A program made the translations under genes and the position numbers. A stretch of 64,000 nucleotides of DNA from Cryptomeria japonica (taxonomy: Eukaryota; Streptophyta; Pinopsida; Cupressales; Cupressaceae): NCBI RefSeq assembly GCF_030272615.1, contig NC_081413.1, positions 717,115,867 to 717,179,866 on the forward strand, given 5' to 3'. Numbering within the stretch: the first letter of the stretch is position 1; each line of letters opens with the position of its first letter. Below the pieces are notes generated by a model, which saw only the letters and a program-made list of their open reading frames with translations, had not been told where the DNA came from and did not search any database. Of this stretch, positions 54,273-64,000 are shown piece after piece.

Positions 54273-54291
54273 GGGGGGGGGGGGGGGGGGG
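54273..54291 (+). repeat. Poly-G run (19 bases)
   Basis: Nineteen consecutive G (C on the element strand) lie in the 3' part of the E LTR. Copia LTRs usually have a shorter C run here (compare 39550-39558). The length may be a polymerase or sequencing artefact. Confidence 0.8.
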
Positions 54292-54471
54292 TGAATCATA
54301 CAAACTTAAACTTCCATAAAATCAACAGATTCAACCTCGGTAACTTATACTTCAACAACCTAACCAAAAATAGCTAAACATGCAAACTTATGAACACATA
54401 ATCATAATAACACTCATAACACTAGATTTAACATGGAAACCCAAATAGGGAAAAACCACTATGGGATTTCA

Positions 54472-55112
54472 TGTGAGATTCTGTGAGAAGTGAGAATCGA
54501 GCCAAGATCTGATGTCGGTCGTAGATCACATGCAACTCCTCACAGAATGGATGATCGAAGATCAAAATAGCTGAATGAAGATAATTTCAATATGAGAGAG
54601 AAATAGAGACAAAGAGGAGAATTTGGAGAAGACTCTCACCGAGCTATCACTCCACTAACTTGACTAGTGAAGGTGAGAGTATAGTGCTTATGATAAAAAA
54701 AAATATAAGCATATACATCCAAGGGGTGCATTAACTCCTATTCCCCATAAAAAGTGGGAGGTTTTACCTTCTTGGTAAATGCCAAAACATGTGGCATAAC
54801 CTCCTTACATGAAGACAAAAAAGGAGTTGAGAAAGTTGGCACATAAGGCCAAAAGAGGGTGTGAAACCCAACTACCCCATAACCCACTTAGGAAATGACA
54901 AAATAGTGGTTATGAGAGGTGGCACAATAAGCCAAAAGAGGGTGTGTAACTCAACTACCCATGTGAGGTGGAGAGTTACACATGTAGATAAAGTCTTTCA
55001 CCACGTGTCCTCATATAAACCACTCCTATTAACCTAAGCAAGCTTAAATAATATATGTGTAGGAAAAATAAATACCCCCTAACATAAGGAAAATAAAAAA
55101 CCTACACTAACA
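54472..55112 (-). mobile_element. 3' LTR of element D
   Basis: It is 641 bp, sister to 60416-61056. On the minus strand it is preceded by the polypurine tract AAGGGGGGG (55113-55121). Confidence 0.93.
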
Positions 55113-55121
55113 CCCCCCCTT
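55113..55121 (-). other. Polypurine tract of element D
   Basis: The plus strand CCCCCCCTT reads AAGGGGGGG on the minus strand, next to the LTR start. Confidence 0.75.
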
Positions 55122-55268
55122 AAGCGTAGCTTAGGTGGGTTAAAATATGGGTCCTGACAACTGCAACCATGTTAGGTACCCATGTACATAGATAGCCTCC
55201 CCAAAAAGAAGAAGCCCCCCATAAGAGGAATAGCCCCTCCCATAAATAAGGAGAGAAAGAAAGAAGGA

Positions 55269-55800
55269 CTAAGAACTCCCTCCTAAAGTAGACACCTTTC
55301 GTATCCCAAGCAAAGGTCGCAAATAAAGGAACTTGCTTTCGGTGAAGGGTTTGGTGAAGATGTCTGCAGTTTGCTCCGTTGTAGAACAATACTTAAGATC
55401 AATGATGCCTTCCTGAATGAGCTCCCGAATATAGTGCATATGTATCTCAATGTGTTTCATCCTCTGGTGATGAACTAGATTTCTTGAGATCTGTATAACA
55501 CCTTGATTATCACAAAAGATGATAGTAGGCTTACTAACTAGAATACCAAACTCAGTGAGAATATTCCAAAGCCAAATAGCCTCAGTGGTGGCATTAACTA
55601 CCCCTTGATACTCAACCTCTATTGATGAAAAAGCAATTGCAGACTGCTTCTTAGTCGACCAACAAACTAGACCAGAACCAAGTGAGAAGCAATAACCTGA
55701 AGTGGATTTGCAATCCTGAGAATCACCTGCCCAATCTGAATCTGTATATCCCACCAAGTCAATATCCATGCCTGCTGCATACTAAATTCCATAATTGTGA
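55269..55800 (-). pseudogene. Copia RNase H of element D
   Basis: An open stretch of 166 residues begins LVGYTDSDWAGDSQDCKSTS, then SIEVEYQGV, FCDNQGVIQISRN and TADIFTKPF, covering the acidic residues and the conserved C-terminal motif of Copia RNase H. The usual A in the EAEY-type motif is changed to V (EVEY). It ends at the stop 55269, about 150 bp before the polypurine tract. Confidence 0.88.
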
Positions 55801-57382
55801 GTACCCTAAATGTAGTGGAGAATTCACTTAGCTGCTTTCCAATGCAACTCATGTGGTTCCTGCATGAATCTAGAGACCATGCCCACCACATATGAAATGT
55901 CAAGTCTTGTATGAGTCACGTAGATGAGGCTCCCAACAATTTTTCGATATAAAGTGCTATCAACCAAGGGTGAAGAGAACTTAGCCTCAAGTTTGACCCT
56001 AGACAAAAAAGGAGTAGGTGTAGGCTTACAATTATCATGCAAAATCTAGAGAGCATATCGAGTGCATACTTGGGTTGTCCAAGGAAGATGCCTGAAGAAG
56101 ATTGAGTTATCTCAATTCCCAAGAAGTAATGTAGAAGACCCAAGTCTGACATCAGAAATCTATCATGTAGAGCAGTTTTCACTACCTTGATGGTGGATGC
56201 GTGACTCCCTGTGATCAACAAGTCATCAACATAGAGAACTAGAAATGTGAGAGTATCATCCTAGTGCAGAATGTAGACATTTGGATCAGAATGGCATCGA
56301 GTAAAACCAACTATCAGAAGGAAGGAGTCCATCTTGGCATACCAAGCTCAAGGAGCTTGTTTAAGGCCATAGAGAGACTTTCGAAGTCAACACACAAGTG
56401 AAGGATCTTGAACAAACCCTTGTGGTTGCTCCATGTAGATTTCCTCCTAAAGGTCACCATGAAGAAATGCACTCTTAACATCCATCTGATGAACTTCCCA
56501 ATGATGGGTTGCAGCAATAGCAAGGAAAAGCCAAATGGAATTCATCTTAGCAATTGGAGCAAAAGTCTCAAAGTAATCAACCCCTGGAACTTGGGAAAAG
56601 CCTTTTGATACCAAACGAGCCTTATACTTATCAACCGACCCATCTGCTACAAATTTTTTTTGATAGATCCACTTGCATCAAACAAGTTTCCTTCTCTTAG
56701 GAAGAGGAACTAAATCCCATGTGTGATTCCTTTCCAAGGAATTAAACTCTTCTTGCATTGCAACATCCCATTCAGGAACACCTATAGCTTCTCGAAAAGA
56801 CTGTGGATCAGAAGCTGAAGAAATGAAGATATGTGGAGCTTGCTGAAATTGTGACCTAGTTCTTCTAGAATTTGATGGATCACCAAGCCAATCTCTTGCT
56901 GACTCAAAAGTTTGTCGAGCCCAAAGAGGCACTGAAGCTGGAGAGTAAGGGGGAGAATCATCAACCTCTGAAGGATGACTATGAGAAGAATGTGAATCCT
57001 CACCATCACTGTCACCATCTGAAGTGGAGGAAGAAGACTCCTCAACAGGATTAGGAGGATTAAGATCCTCAGAAGAATTGTCATCATCATGCAATGTCTC
57101 CAATGTGATAGTGGATGGAGAAGTGGTATGAGAAGAAATAGAAGAACTCTCCTCAAAATGAACACTCCGCTCAATGAACAACTCATGTGTAGAGGGTTGG
57201 AGAAGTCTATACCCTTTGACATCATCTAGATACCCAACAAATATGCAAGGCTTGCTCTGCGGATCCACAACCTTGCATTTCTCTGCTGGAATGTGGGCCC
57301 ATGCAAGAGAAGCAAACACTCTGAAATGCTTAACTGTAGGTTTCTGACCGGTCCAAGCTTGAAAAGGAGTTACCCCCTTCAC
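55801..57382 (-). pseudogene. Copia RT of element D with integrase tail and linker
   Basis: The 5' part (57382-56678) holds the integrase C-terminal stretch (TPFQAWTGQKPTVKHFRVF, CIFVGY), a Ser/Asp-rich linker and the RT start (WDVAMQEEFNSLERNHTWDL). RT continues with YKARLVSKGFSQVPGVDYFE, HQMDVKSAFLHGDL, SLYGLKQAP and the catalytic LYVDDLL (56221-56240), then DLGLLHYFLGIEI. Stops at about 56679, 56440, 56385, 56350 and 56260 and a shift near 56060 break it. Confidence 0.88.
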
Positions 57383-57397
57383 AGTTTTATGAGGAAC

Positions 57398-58480
57398 TCA
57401 GTTTTGGATGTAACATGCACAATTGATGGCCTTTGCCCAATACTGAGGTGCCAAAGACTTGGAGTGAATCATACAATTTGCCATCTCCTTCAAGGACCTA
57501 TTCTTCCATTCTACGACACCATTCTGTTGAGGACTGTATGGAACTGTGTGTTGCATGTTGATACCTTCTGAAGCACAAAATTGTTCAAATTGATTATTTA
57601 CATATTCACCCCCATTCTCTGTATGCAAAATCTTGATGAACTTCCCATATTGTTTCTCTGCAAAAGCTTTGAAATCTAGAAAATTCTCAAATACCTCAGA
57701 CTTTTGTTTGAGAAAGTAAACCCACGTAAATCTGGAAAAGTCATCAATAAATGTTAAGACATATCTAGCCCTACTAAAAGATGGTTGTGGAAATGGTCCT
57801 ACCAAGTCACTATGCACCAACTCCAATAGCTATGGAGCTCTCCATGCTTTGCCTTTATCATAATTCTCCTCAGGATGCTTACCAAGAATACATCCCTGGC
57901 AAACTCCATCAGAAAATTGAATAGAAGACAACCCTGAAACCATGTCTTGTTTACTGAGTTGTTGAAAGTAATGATCATTCAAGTGGCCAAATTGTTGATG
58001 CCACAAACAACTAATCTCATCTGCATGAGTGAGTAAAACTGTCGAAGGAGAGTCAGGAACAAAGTGAGAAAACTGATATAATCTGGATTGATGATTTTCT
58101 TTTCCCACAACAATAGTAGACCCATTATGCATTTCACTGATTACCATTGTATCTGGTGTGAACTCAACTCACTTGCTAGAACCAGTGTGAGTAATCTAAT
58201 AAACAGATAGGAGATTAGTTGATAAAGATGGAACACAAAGGACATCCTTAAATGTTCCTTCGCCCACATCAACAGACCCTCTCCCATGCACTTCAATAGG
58301 AGTGTCATCACCCATTAGTAAGGAAGGCATAGAACATGGCTCTAAAGAGGTGAAATCATCTTTTGAAGAAGCCATGTGGTGCGAAGCACCCGAGTCAATT
58401 ATCCAAGAATTGGGTTGTGAAGCAACAACAACTAGGGCCTTACCCTTTCTTTTCCCTTTACTCTTATCTGTATCCTTAGA
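57398..58480 (-). pseudogene. Copia protease and integrase of element D
   Basis: Protease has SWIIDSGASHHMASSKDDF (about 58365-58415). The pre-integrase zinc site is HQQFGHLNDHYFQQL to CQGCILGKH (57885-57990). The core has LVHSDLVGPF with the first Asp, then LHTENGGEYVN where the second catalytic Asp is expected but Glu is present, then PQQNGVVEWKN with the Glu. Stops lie at about 58198, 58168 and 57835. The D-to-E change at the active site would be expected to disable integration. Confidence 0.87.
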
Positions 58481-58519
58481 AGATCCTTCTGATAACTCTG
58501 TTTGACTAAATCAGGCACC

Positions 58520-59388
58520 TTGATATTATTCTTTTCAAGAAGATTTGAAAGGTGATCAATTTGTTTCTTTAAACATTTATGTTCATCATGACCAGACCTC
58601 TTACAATAAGAACACTTGACCTTTTCCTTCTTATGTTGTTCACCTCTTGATGAATAGGTCTGATTATCTACTTTTGAAGTAGCAGATTTTTTATCTTTTT
58701 TCTTCTCTCCTTGGTTCTTTTGTTTCTTATCTTGCTTACTAGACCCTTTTTGTTATTTTGTGCCTTGATTTACAACTAAGGCATGTGACTTAGAGGGTTT
58801 TATTGTACCCATTTGAACCAATTTGTCTTGCTCCCTAGTGAGTTCTGTAGCAAATTCATCCAGAGAAGGAATTTTGAATGTGGTACCTAGGGTACATTTT
58901 GTAGCATAGAATGTAGAAACAAACACTAAATAGTTAGGACCAAGCTTATAAAGAATACTCAAGATCAGTTGCTTATCATCTTTCTTAGTTCCGCACTGTT
59001 CCAACTGCAATCTTACAGACTTAAGTTTAGTGAAGTCTTGTATAGTATCAAAATTGGTTGGATTCAACCCTATGACTTCATTCTCTAACTAACGACCTCT
59101 TAGCTCATCTTGCTTACCAAAGAGGTTTTCCAAAGTGGTCCACATTGCATTTGGTGTAGTGGCAGATCCAATGTGAAAAAGAAGGTCTGGAGAGACTGGC
59201 ATACATAGAGTACTAAAAGCTTCATCACATTTATTAAACCATTTAATCTTTTCTGCAGCATCTTGAGGTTCAATTTCAAGTCCCATAGTAACACGATGAT
59301 ATCCATGTCTTTTCAGATATATTATCATCTTAGATTTCCATTCAAAATAATTATATGGTGTTAAAAGTGGAACTATAGATGCATCCAT
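58520..59388 (-). pseudogene. Copia gag of element D
   Basis: The ATG at 59388 opens MDASIVPLLTPYNYFEWKSK, a typical Copia gag start. KIKWFNKCDEAFSTLCM and AMWTTLENLFGKQDELRGR follow, up to a TAG at 59089. The next piece (59067-58753) has FTKLKSVRLQLEQCGTKKDD and DEFATELTREQDKL. A Lys-rich stretch and one CCHC knuckle CSYCKRSGHDEHKC (58570-58612) complete it. Confidence 0.88.
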
Positions 59389-60395
59389 GATAGTAGAAAA
59401 GAAGATTGCAAAGAATCAAGAAAAGTGTAAGAAAGAAGGCACAAAAGACACCCCCCCTTTTCACTAGTCTCAGAAATCACCCCCCCAAATATTACAAGGT
59501 TGGCACTTTATAATTAGTGCATTTACAAGGCTTTTTATCAAATTACAATTCTTTTAAGAAACCAATAGAGATTTTAAATACAAATAATTTGAGACAAGAT
59601 CTGAAACAAATTAGTCTTATAACTGCTTAATTTATCTCAATACCTTTCCAACAACTATTATTTTTTGAAAAATAGAGTTGTGAGAAGAAAGATATGACCA
59701 GTTGAAGAGAAAATGAAGCAACTGATACAACCTTTAATATTTGATAGACAAAAGAAAAAAATTTCAATTAGACCTGCAATAATAGAGAGTGCTCATTTCC
59801 ATCTTTCCGTCAAGTATTTGTTTGCAAAAATCTGACACTCGAGGCAAAAGTTGTGCAACTTTTAAGAAATGTTGCTGAATTTCCCTGATTGAAAAATGGC
59901 TTAGGCTCTATTCAAGCTCAATTTTTGCAAAATTTATTAATTTTCAGGAAATACCATCCAAAACCTAGAACTTTTTCGATGCAGGGAAGAAAGCCTAGAA
60001 AACATTTTTTCTAAAAGTGAACAGAAGTTGAAACACTAAAGCCAAAATGAAAATAGCTCCCGTAAAAAAAAAATTACTTTGATTTTTTACTGTGTCCTCC
60101 AAACTTTGATTTTGGTGAAGTAAAAGTCACTTTTGACTTTTTCAAGCCTTATGGACACTCTGGAAATTTGATTAAGCTTCCAATATTACCACAAAGCTGC
60201 AATCACCCAGATCTTACAAGAACACATACATGTAAACCAGATTTAACTCGAAGCTATTTTCCTTTAAACTGTTCTGATTCTCTAGATCACATGAGAACGC
60301 AGGAGAAGAGCATACTTAGTTTTTAAGGAAAATATTAGTTATATAAAAGTCTCAAATCCCTCAAATAAAAAAAAACAAAACAATGAGCTATACGA
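59389..60395 (-). other. Leader region of element D
   Basis: This is 1 kb between the primer-binding site and gag, with no ORF. It contains two C-rich runs (59452-59459 and 59480-59486 on the plus strand). Packaging and dimerisation signals would be expected here but none can be named. Confidence 0.5.
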
Positions 60396-60415
60396 GACAA
60401 TAAGCTCTCATACCA
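60396..60415 (-). other. Primer-binding site of element D
   Basis: The minus strand reads TGGTATGAGAGCTTATTGTC next to the LTR. The first 12 bases match TGGTATCAGAGC except for one. Confidence 0.82.
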
Positions 60416-61056
60416 TGTGAGATTCTGCGAGAAGCGAGAATCGAGCCAAGATCTGGTGTCGGTCGTAGATCACATGCAACTCCTCACACAATGGATGATT
60501 GAAGATCAAAATAGCTGAATGAAGATAATTTCAATATGAGAGAGAAATAAAGACAAAGAGGAGAATTTGGAGAAGACTCTTACCGAGCTATCACTCCACT
60601 AACTTGACTAGTGAAGGTGAGCGTATAGTGCTTATTATATAGAAAAATATAAGCATATACATCCAAGGGGTGCATTAACTCCTATTCCCCATAAAAAGTG
60701 GGAGGTTTTACCTTCTTGGTAAATGCCAAAACATGTGGCATAACCTCCTTACATGAAGACAAAAAAGGAGTTGAGAAAGTTGGCACATAAGGCCAAAAGA
60801 GGGTGTGAAACCCAACTACCCCATAACCCACTTAGGAAATGACAAAATAGTGGTTATGAGAGGTGGCACAACAAGCCAAAAGAGGGTGTGTAACTCAACT
60901 ACCCATGTGAGGTGGAGAGTTACACATGTAGATAAAGTCTTTCGCCACGTGTCCTCATATAAACCACTCCTATTAACCTAAGCAAGCTTAAATAATATAT
61001 GTGTAGGAAAAATAAATACCCCCTAACATAAGGAAAATAAAAAACCTACACTAACA
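60416..61056 (-). mobile_element. 5' LTR of element D
   Basis: It is 641 bp, sister to 54472-55112, and adjoins the primer-binding site. Confidence 0.93.
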
Positions 61057-62336
61057 TTTCAGACCCACTAAGAAATATACTCTTCTAGAGTATGCTCGGT
61101 TAAAAGTAAGCCCTGTTAAAGATTACAAACACATTGCTAGATGTGACCTGGTTAAGGGATTTCCCTCAGATCTGTTAGGATCTTCACTTTGTTAGAAGTG
61201 ACCTTGTCAAAGGATTTCAAACACTCATTTAGAATGTTACCTTGCTAGATGGTTTACATATAAGGCTGTTAAGTCCACTGGGTTAAGAGATTTTCTGTCA
61301 CTTACAAAATAACAGTAATAAAAATCTATCTGCAACTTCACCTCTAAAATGCTAAAGAAGATTCTTATTTGCTCAAAACAATCTAGTCATAGGACTTATC
61401 TTGTCCCTCTACTGGGCTCTCTACTCTATTATTCGAACATGTCTTCAAGCTTCTATGCTCGGTAATCACTATGTAGCATCCCTGTGCATACACTTGCCCA
61501 CATAGATTGTTTATCAACAATTCCTTATTTATAAACAATTGCTAACTGCTGAATCTCCTTGATCACATTTCCCATGATCAATCTTAGCCATCAGATCTTC
61601 AAACTTGACCAGGTTCAATGTATCCTTCCGATCTGAAAACATTTTACCTTACCTTGGGACTTGCATTCCCATCTTGGAACTTTCACAAGGTTATTGCGGT
61701 TCAATCTGTGCTATAGATCTTCCTGCTGATTTTCCTTTGCCATAGATCCTTGAAAGACTTCATGCACGACATACCAATAATTTATACATTTCCAACTAAT
61801 CATTGTCCTTCATTAAATAATGCTTTTATCCATCCCATGTGCACTGTCATAACTCGGTTGCCACTTGGTAAATACTAAACTTTACTCAGTAGACATTTCG
61901 CCTTCATTAATCGATATCGATAACCTTAGGGTTTACCAACTAGGTTCCTTAGGGTTTACCGACTAGGTTCTTTGCTCGGTGACATAGTATAGTATTAACC
62001 TTACAATCAACAACATATGTAGGATATCAAAACAATCTAAACATCATGATCTCATCATTGTCTAAGTCGGTAATAGTTGCCCATAGAATAACTTATTCCT
62101 CCCTTTATTCATCACATTCTTTCTGTGTCTTTTGCTGACATCTTAATTCTCTTCTAATCTATCTTCTCAAGATATGGCAATATCATACTGAATCAGATAA
62201 TCAATTTCTTGACATCAATGACAAAATAATGTTATAAAGATAGTTATCATCCTTCTTCAGTTATATCAATAATCTTCAACAACCTTCTCAATATCCTTAT
62301 TGAATATCAACAATCTTTCTTACTGTAATGCCAACA

Positions 62337-62830
62337 ATCTCCCCTTTTGGAATTGATGGCAAAACCAATAATTAAATGGTAATAGCAACAAGATATTCAA
62401 AGTGATTCAGATTCAGATTGTTGTTAGACTTCTCATGTTATCCTTGATCTGTTGTCTTCTGAAGTCTTCTCCATTTTTCATTAGGCTTCTGAGCTGTTGA
62501 CTTGCATTTAGTCTTCTCCATTTTTGCAATCTACTCCCCCTTACATTAGTCTTCTGTTATTTCCATCATTTAGGGATTTACCATGCAGTCAACCATTTAG
62601 TCTTCTCCCCCTTTGACAACAATGCCAAAAAGTAAAGAACTAAATCATGATTTCTTCCTCTGTGAAGTGATTTGCCTTGCTATGTAACATCTCAGTCTCG
62701 GTCAGATCAACTTGTCTCTATTCACTTTTTCCTGCACACCTTTAGAAAACCTTCTAAAGTGTGTAAATCAACATCAATCCACACATAATATTCTGTAGAT
62801 TCATTGAATTGATGCTTTCACTGAACTCGG
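62337..62830 (-). other. Non-coding 3' region and polypurine tract of element E
   Basis: It lies between the E pol stop and its LTR. The minus strand reads CCAAAAGGGGAGAT just before the LTR (62338-62351), a normal Copia polypurine tract. A second run with AAAGGGGGAGAAGA lies near 62603-62616. No ORF was seen. Confidence 0.65.
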
Positions 62831-64000
62831 TCAGTGAGTAGAAGATAGGGGTAGGACCCCTAGCTTGCTTATGAGATACTCAAAAGTATCCCTTGGCAGT
62901 GGCTTTGTAAAGATGTCTGCTAATTGCTCCTTTGAACTGATATATTCTAGCACAACTTTCTTCTCTTGAACTTCTTCTCTGAGATAGTGATACTTTATAG
63001 ATATATGCTTTGTCTTAGAGTGCATCACTCGATTATTTGAAATGTTAATGGCACTAGTATTATCACAGAATATAGTTACTAGCTCGGTAACTTTCTCATT
63101 TATACCTTCCAACAGTTGTTTGATCAATGCTATATTGGTACAATTCAATGCTACAACAACATATTCAGCTTCTGTTGTAGATTGAGAAATACATCCTTGT
63201 TTCTTGCTAAGCCAACTTACTAGTCTTTCTCCCAAAAAGAAAGCTCCACCACTTGTGCTTTTCCTGTCATCTATGTTGCCTGCCCAATCAACATCAATAT
63301 AAACTTTTAAATCAAAATTATTCCTCTTTTCATATACTAAGCCATAATCTTCAGTGCCTCTCAGGTATCTAAAAATTCTCTTGATTGCTGTCATATGGGT
63401 TTCCTTGGGATCTGTAGAGAATCTTGCTACAATACCTACTGCATGTGCTATATCCGGTCTACTATGCACAACATATTGCAATTTTCCAATCATAGATCAG
63501 TAAAGTGTCTCATCAATAGATGCAAATTCACCATTCTTTGATAATTTACAGTTAGTAGTCATAGGAGTACTCACTAGTTTAGAATCCTCCATTCCAAATT
63601 TCTTCAAGATTTCCTTTATGTACTTGGATTGAGTAATGAAAATCTCATCTTTCATTTGCAATATCTATAAACTTATAAAATACTCTATCTCACCGATTAG
63701 TGACATCTCAAATTCTTTGCACATTTCATTTCCAAAGTTCTTGCATAAGGAGTCATTACCACAAAATATAATGTCATCAACAAATATGGTTGAGATCAGT
63801 ATTCCATTGTCCTCATCTTTCTTCATGTACATATTGTTGTTTTCACTTGTTCTTATAAAACCAATCTTGATTAAATAAGAGTGTAATATTTCATACCATG
63901 CTCTAGGTGCTTGTTTCAGACCATATAAGGCTTTGTTTAGTTTGCATACCTGATCTTTACTCCCATCTTCAACAAATCCTTTAGGTTGTTCAATGAAAAC
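62831..64000 (-). pseudogene. Copia RT and RNase H of element E (runs off the window)
   Basis: The minus strand from the window edge shows FIEQPKGFVEDGSKDQVCKL, ALYGLKQAPRAWYE and the catalytic FVDDIIF (about 63775-63795, a YVDD variant), then EFEMSLIGEIEYF. After stops near 63667 and 63495, RNase H is open from 63493 to 62831 (220 residues: VYIDVDWAGNIDDRKSTSGG, STTEAEYVVV, IFCDNTSAINISNN, LADIFTKPLPRD). RNase H looks complete, and the two visible breaks are single stops. Integrase and gag would lie beyond 64000. Confidence 0.88.

Larger units (their letters stand above)
54472..61056 (-). mobile_element. Copia element D, nearly complete, nested in the E LTR
   Basis: Two 641-bp LTRs (54472-55112, 60416-61056), TGTGAG...CTAACA, differ at roughly a dozen positions. 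The target duplication TTTCA lies on both sides (54467-54471, 61057-61061). The primer-binding site and polypurine tract give minus orientation. The domains run gag, protease, integrase, RT, RNase H, the Ty1/Copia order. It is the youngest and best preserved element in the window, although several stops and frameshifts disable it. A 1-kb leader separates the 5' LTR from gag. Confidence 0.93.
54232..62336 (-). mobile_element. LTR of Copia element E, split by element D
   Basis: On the minus strand it starts TGTTGGCATTACAG (62336) after a polypurine tract, runs to 61062, continues at 54471 and ends CTTTAACA at 54232, giving about 1.5 kb. The 3' part has the C-rich run seen as 19 G on the plus strand (54273-54291) and the GGTTTTTCC phrase. 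It has polyprotein sequence on its upstream side (62831-64000) and a primer-binding site with protease sequence on its downstream side, all in one orientation. Confidence 0.78.

Noticed and set aside
56782-57225. Leu/Ile-rich 147-residue minus-strand ORF resembling a membrane protein
   Set aside because: It is a shifted frame of the Ser/Asp-rich linker in the element D polyprotein.

Overview
This window is plant nuclear DNA that consists almost entirely of LTR retrotransposons, mostly decayed, nested in one another and joined at recombinant boundaries. The style of the elements suggests a seed plant with a large genome, and a conifer is my best guess. The signs are long AT-rich Ty3/Gypsy LTRs, Gypsy polyproteins with a G-patch, Ty1/Copia elements with LTRs of 1.5-2.5 kb, and plant-type methionine-tRNA primer sites. 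The species is inference. I see no intact host gene, rRNA, tRNA or CRISPR array.

Region by region. (1) 1-3635 (+) is the 3' end of Gypsy element A, closing with an LTR. (2) 3636-14334 (+) is a 5'-truncated, decayed Gypsy element B with gag, protease, G-patch, reverse transcriptase (RT), RNase H, integrase and 3' LTR. Its RT is split by a 1621-bp solo LTR flanked by a perfect 5-bp target duplication. (3) 14335-26892 is older sequence: a chromovirus-like Gypsy integrase remnant (-), a very AT-rich block, a tRNA-like SINE head, three tandem duplications of 234, 859 and 76 bp, an LRR-protein fragment and an unidentified ORF. (4) 26893-39530 (+) is Copia-type element F. It has a gag but no pol, and its 5' LTR is split by the 5.4-kb element G (-), which also lacks pol but carries an unidentified ORF on the opposite strand. 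(5) 39531-41778 holds a Copia LTR piece, a degenerate 42-bp tandem array and an ORF cut off by an LTR. (6) 41779-53600 (-) is Gypsy element C, with LTR, polyprotein and an unusually long 3' region. (7) 53600-64000 (-) is Copia element E, whose LTR is split by the well-preserved Copia element D (54472-61056, target duplication TTTCA).

The most interesting locus is 42908-45673. Inside the 3' region of Gypsy C, and antisense to it, lies a 1.9-kb reading frame for a plant mobile domain (PMD, MAIN-like, aminotransferase-like) protein. The frame has no frameshift but about 22 in-frame stops, 15 TAG and 7 TGA with no TAA. That pattern fits decay by deamination of methylated CG and CHG cytosines. It looks like a cellular-type gene carried as an antisense accessory ORF by a retrotransposon.

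The other themes are LTRs with internal sequence on both sides in the same orientation (A/B and E), a Copia-Gypsy chimeric junction near 53600, and catalytic lesions in several polyproteins. All domain names rest on motifs read by eye; no database search was run.
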